Origin: Owenia fusiformis | Lineage: Eukaryota; Annelida; Polychaeta; Sabellida; Oweniidae | Direction of reading: 5' to 3' | Length of the DNA: 64,000 bases | Assembly: GCA_903813345.2 (NCBI GenBank) | Contig: CAIIXF020000007.1 | Coordinates: 20,821,564-20,885,563, forward strand | Part shown: positions 60,181-64,000 of the stretch, in pieces | Layout: each line of letters opens with the position of its first letter | Position numbering within the stretch: position 1 is the first letter of the stretch | Translations under genes and position numbers: made by a program | The notes under the pieces: generated by a model | Database searches by the model: none | Told to the model about the DNA's origin: nothing | Seen by the model: the letters and a program-made list of their open reading frames with translations, nothing else

Positions 60181-60274
60181 ACAGCATTTGTTACAGATGC
60201 CACCCACTAACCACCAGATGCCACAAAAAACGGAGACCATAACAATATGTCACCACTTCTTGGCGGCAACATAA
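60181..60274 (-). repeat. Dispersed repeat family A, copy 7 (minus strand)
   Basis: On the minus strand it reads AGAAGTGGTGACATATTGTT, ATGGTCTCCGTTTTTTGTGG, CATCTGGTGGTTAGTGGGTG, CATCTGTAACAAATGCTG, then diverges before the usual tail. Confidence 0.7.
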
Positions 60275-60499
60275 ATATCAAAAATCATACTTTTCTCTTC
60301 TGGACAGACAGACCTGCACATAGATGATAGGAGCTATCTTTAAATCTTCCAAATTGATGGGGTAATTTTTATGAAGAATCAAATATCTGATAAAATTCCT
60401 TGTGATATCAACACAAGTGAGCAAAACACAAAATGATATCATACAAGAAATATTTGCCATTAACTTTCACCAGTTCGATCCAATAATAACAAACACATT

Positions 60500-62518
60500 C
60501 ACACATGTATTGTTTATAAAATTTATTGCAACATTTTCTATTCGTATACATGTTGCAAGATGGTTTATATTACAATATGAGGATGAGATGATCTCGCATG
60601 AGTTGAGGAGCTTTAAAAGTGATTTGTACACCTTTTACATTAGATACACAGTAATACATGTCACATTTTAAGGAGAACTAATATTCAATAATTCTTTCCA
60701 TTATTGTAATGGAAAAACACTCATTACATAATCTCCCCTTACAATTGTGACATAACAATGCTAATGATACCTGGAATTTATGAACACATCAATACATCCT
60801 TTTTAAATACAATGTAAACCAGTGGTCTATAAAAAATATCTCAGTCTAACTTTCAAGAATCGAGTACAAAAGAAATCTGTACAAACTTGCACCATACTCT
60901 GAAAATGCACATTTAATTGAACTATTCAGAACACAAGTTGCAGAGAATAGTTCAAAGTACAAAATTGAACACGACAAGTTTTGAAGTCGACCCTGTAAAT
61001 GAGAAGGCAAAATGTTTGTCCATGACAATATACACAAGAGAGCTACAAAATGACATGCCATTGTTCTGACAAAGTACCAGTATACAGCAAAAAGCTATGA
61101 TAATCTACAATACAGAACTTAACATAAGTTATACAGTATTTACTGTAGAGCTTGAATGTAACAAGGCATACAGTAAGAATCTTGTACATAATGTTCAACT
61201 GGTTAAGATCATTACAATTTTATACAAATCTCTTTGTACAATTTACATTCAATCATAGTTCTGTACAATCCATAATAGGCAGGGCATTAATTGTGTCTAT
61301 CAGAATGTAAAGCCCAAATAGACACTCAATAACATAATATAAAAGGATAATGAGATCACATTGTACACATGAAGACATTTTACACTACAATAGCCTCACA
61401 AGAAGTATGGTTGTGCCATGACCTCACTTGTGAGATGGCTGCACAATGCACATAGTTGCACCATGCTGACCCTCACTCTCCGCATAGTTGCACCAAATTA
61501 AACTCACTATCAGCATGGTGATGATACTCTATAAATTATATTACCTTAACTTTATACTGATAGTGAAAAACCTTACATGAATCATCTCAACATACCGCAT
61601 TGAACACAGCTGCCACTAACAATTAAATTCCACATAATCACATGCATGATTGAATAAAAGCAAACAGAAATTTGACAATTTCAAGCCATCAAAAACTCGG
61701 CACCTGACAACAGAAATACAAAATAAGGGTTTGGCAAACTTTTATTTAGAAAATTTATAATCTGTTATCTTTTCAGCATAGCACAATATCTATCGTTCTT
61801 TTACAGTTCAAACTGAAAAAAATCTGAGTGGAAATGAACTTGTACATGTTCTGGCACCAGCTTTGGAGGTGATGGTAAAATGGTACAATGGTATCAGTAC
61901 AACACACGGTTTTAAACAACTGGACTGTATCAACATACAGAGCAGTTATTGAATTCATCACATTTCACTATTCTACACTATAATACAATCACAGAGCCAG
62001 CCATCACTTTTGTATAAAATCGATGATGGCTTTTTAAAGAAAATTCATGAAAATACCAGTTTTCAATGACAATACATGACATTCTGCAAAGAATACAGGA
62101 ATCTATACTGACCCATGTCTATGTCATAAAACATCTCAATTCTGGAATTCCTAATTCTGGAGGCCATTGCGTATATTCTGTCAAATCAAGATTATGCTTC
62201 TCAGAGACTGACCCCATGAGGCTTTGTAGCCAGCCTTAACAAAATATCAAGATTCAGAGTGTCTGCGCCATCAACAAGAAAATGGCGCAAATATTGATGA
62301 TGAATTTACTAAGATGGTTGGTTTATATTACATCTGTCAACTCTGCTTGCTCCTACATCAGAGGGCTTTGTGGCCCAATAAGGGTCCATCTGCCAAATTA
62401 TTCAATTCTCATTCGCCAAGAGTCAAGTAAGAGTATCCTGCAGTTGTTTGGACAGTAAGCCAAATGATTTGGTGTTGCTATATTACAGTTGCTACGGTGA
62501 CTAGAGTTACTATGGTAA
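60500..62518 (-). other. 3' untranslated region of the ANP32-type gene
   Basis: From the TAG at 62519-62521 the minus strand continues about 2 kb without an ORF to AATAAA (plus-strand TTTATT at 60522-60527). The downstream convergent coronin transcript ends about 2.2 kb away. Confidence 0.5.
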
Positions 62519-63660
62519 CTAGTCATCCCCTCCCTCCTCTTCCTCCAGTTTCCGCTTAACACCTCTAGCCTCTTCATCACCTTCCACCTCTGCAAATAGA
62601 TCATATTTGAAATATAGACACACACCAACAGAAAAATGTTGACTTAGGATATTCTCATTTTATGATCAGAAATACAATTCAGGCAGTAATGAGTTGTTCA
62701 TCTTTTAAAATTTAAACTTCTTGTGTTGTGGGCGACTGGCCTTGTAAATAAGTTTTGTTTTAAATGAGGCTTCTTTGTGAAGAAAACCATGACAGTTTAA
62801 TCAAGGCCCAAACTCTTATTAGAGCTGTGTGTGAAAAACAATCAAATCCCTTGTATACTTGCATTGTTGGGGAGCTTTCATGACTTAAACTGGTCCCAAC
62901 TATTATTAAGGAATGAGAGTTGCATATCATTGATGTCTGATAGACAGGTCCCAATATAGTTATTTTCATTATTCTTACCTTCTTCCTCTTCCTCCTCTTC
63001 ACCTTCAACCTCTTCTTCTTCATTGAAGTCCTCATCATCGCTATCCTGAAACACAAAATAACATTCATATGTATTACAAAACATAGCCTCATCTGAGCAG
63101 TACATGCATAGCAGACACACACAATGCCTAATTCATTTAATTCTTTATGATATAAAAACATATTTCTAGAAGGATACTTTTAACAGGTATTATATGAGCG
63201 CAAAGTCATGTGAAGTTGATAATCTAGAAATTTGATTGACCTTGATATAAATGCATCACCAGTTAAATGAAAGCTGTGTCTCAAGGGTTTTCATTAAATG
63301 TACCATGGCTCTTTTGCTTTCATTTTGAATTAAAGTTCCAGATCTTTTTAGCCTTTCTGTTTACAAGATTTAGAGTCAAAGATAAATTAAACGGAGTGCC
63401 TGACTTCTAAACTGAGTGACTGACTTCTAATTCCTTAGATTTGAAGACAGATCGTCCTATGAACTTTGCCCAACTTACTTCATCTTCCAAGTTCTCCTTA
63501 TTGAGATATTCTAGACCAACTTCTCCATCTTCTACACCATCATCCTCTTCATCATCATCCGAGAGGCCATCATCCTCCTCGTCATCGTCATCATCGTCGT
63601 CGTCATCACCCTCATCATCATCTTCGTCTAAATTTCCATCTTCATCCTCGTCATCCTCAT
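62519..63660 (-). CDS. ANP32-like: ANP32-family acidic nuclear phosphoprotein, C-terminal exons (partial)
   Basis: Three minus-strand exons join in phase: 63660-63479, 63045-62979 and 62589-62519. They encode the acidic tail: runs of Asp, then VEDGEVGLEYLNKENLEDE, DSDDEDFNEEEEVEGEEEEE, and the end VKRKLEEEEGGDD. The basic KRK next to a Glu/Asp terminus is the nuclear-localisation signature of ANP32 (compare KRKREPEDEGEDDD). Family members are about 250-270 residues with N-terminal leucine-rich repeats that bind and inhibit PP2A, take part in histone chaperoning and mRNA export. Those repeats should lie upstream, past base 64000. The missing 5' part prevents choosing between ANP32A, B and E types. 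Confidence 0.85.
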
Positions 63661-63978
63661 CTACAGCATACAAGAATTCATAGGAAAAATGTAAAAACAT
63701 CATGCTACAGGTAGAAGCATATGTTAACAATGAAAAGTGGGTTCATTGGAAAGTTCAAAGCAGGCTAAGGATTCCATACATAAAAGCTTGGATATCGTGC
63801 AAGGAACTTCAATCATGTAAGAATTGCACAATATATTAATAAGCAGCATACAAAGAAATCACAAATAATCATCAGCACCAAACAATATGAAGCTAGATGC
63901 TTTTATTTTATAACAATGTTAAAAGGAAAATACATGTACAGCATAGCTATTACAGTTTCTAAATATCTACAATCTATT

Positions 63979-64000
63979 ATTACCACCTTGCCGGGCCAGT
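63979..64000 (+). repeat. Dispersed repeat family C, copy 3 (cut by window edge)
   Basis: The last 22 bases, TTACCACCTTGCCGGGCCAG plus flanks, match the start of the copies at 35707 and 15588. It lies in an ANP32-type intron. Confidence 0.6.

Noticed and set aside
63441-63683. Plus-strand poly-Ser ORF
   Set aside because: It is the exact antisense of the acidic ANP32-type exon, whose splice sites and homology are on the minus strand.

Overview
The window is AT-rich, intron-rich metazoan nuclear DNA. Spliced genes with GT-AG introns, long 3' untranslated regions with AATAAA signals, and many short DNA-transposon relics suggest an invertebrate, possibly a lophotrochozoan such as a mollusc; that placement is inference, and no species is claimed. 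There is no bacterial gene organisation, CRISPR array or complete autonomous mobile element.

Layout. (1) 396-9437, plus strand: the 3' part of a PDZ-domain protein with a 3.4-kb exon encoding a disordered acidic/Ser/Lys-rich region, then a PDZ domain split over two exons, a short coiled coil and a C-terminal SAV (class I PDZ ligand). (2) About 10.2-34.2 kb: no confident coding exon. It holds a CpG/E-box-rich candidate promoter and first exon near 11.35-11.42 kb, a 4.1-kb inverted-repeat transposon with a 7-bp target duplication (17808-21936), and several smaller elements (hAT-like, TTAA-bounded, pogo-like). (3) 34240-55334, plus strand: a complete coronin-2-type gene. Nine exons give the WD40 propeller and its extension; further exons (one of 2.7 kb) insert a disordered linker of roughly 1,270 residues; the last exon is the usual C-terminal coiled coil. 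The predicted protein is about 1,709 residues, against about 480-530 for known CORO2 proteins. (4) About 60.5-63.66 kb, minus strand: the last three coding exons and 3' untranslated region of an ANP32-family acidic nuclear protein, convergent with coronin. Its leucine-rich-repeat exons lie beyond the right edge.

The three genes have no evident shared pathway. The PDZ protein and coronin both look like cytoskeletal or scaffold proteins with single giant exons for disordered sequence. The most unusual items are the giant coronin linker, the foldback transposons with 5-bp target duplications, the TTAA-bounded MITE carrying a tRNA-like segment, a mariner nested inside another TTAA element, and a pogo-like MITE whose terminal repeat supplies a 5' splice site in the PDZ gene.
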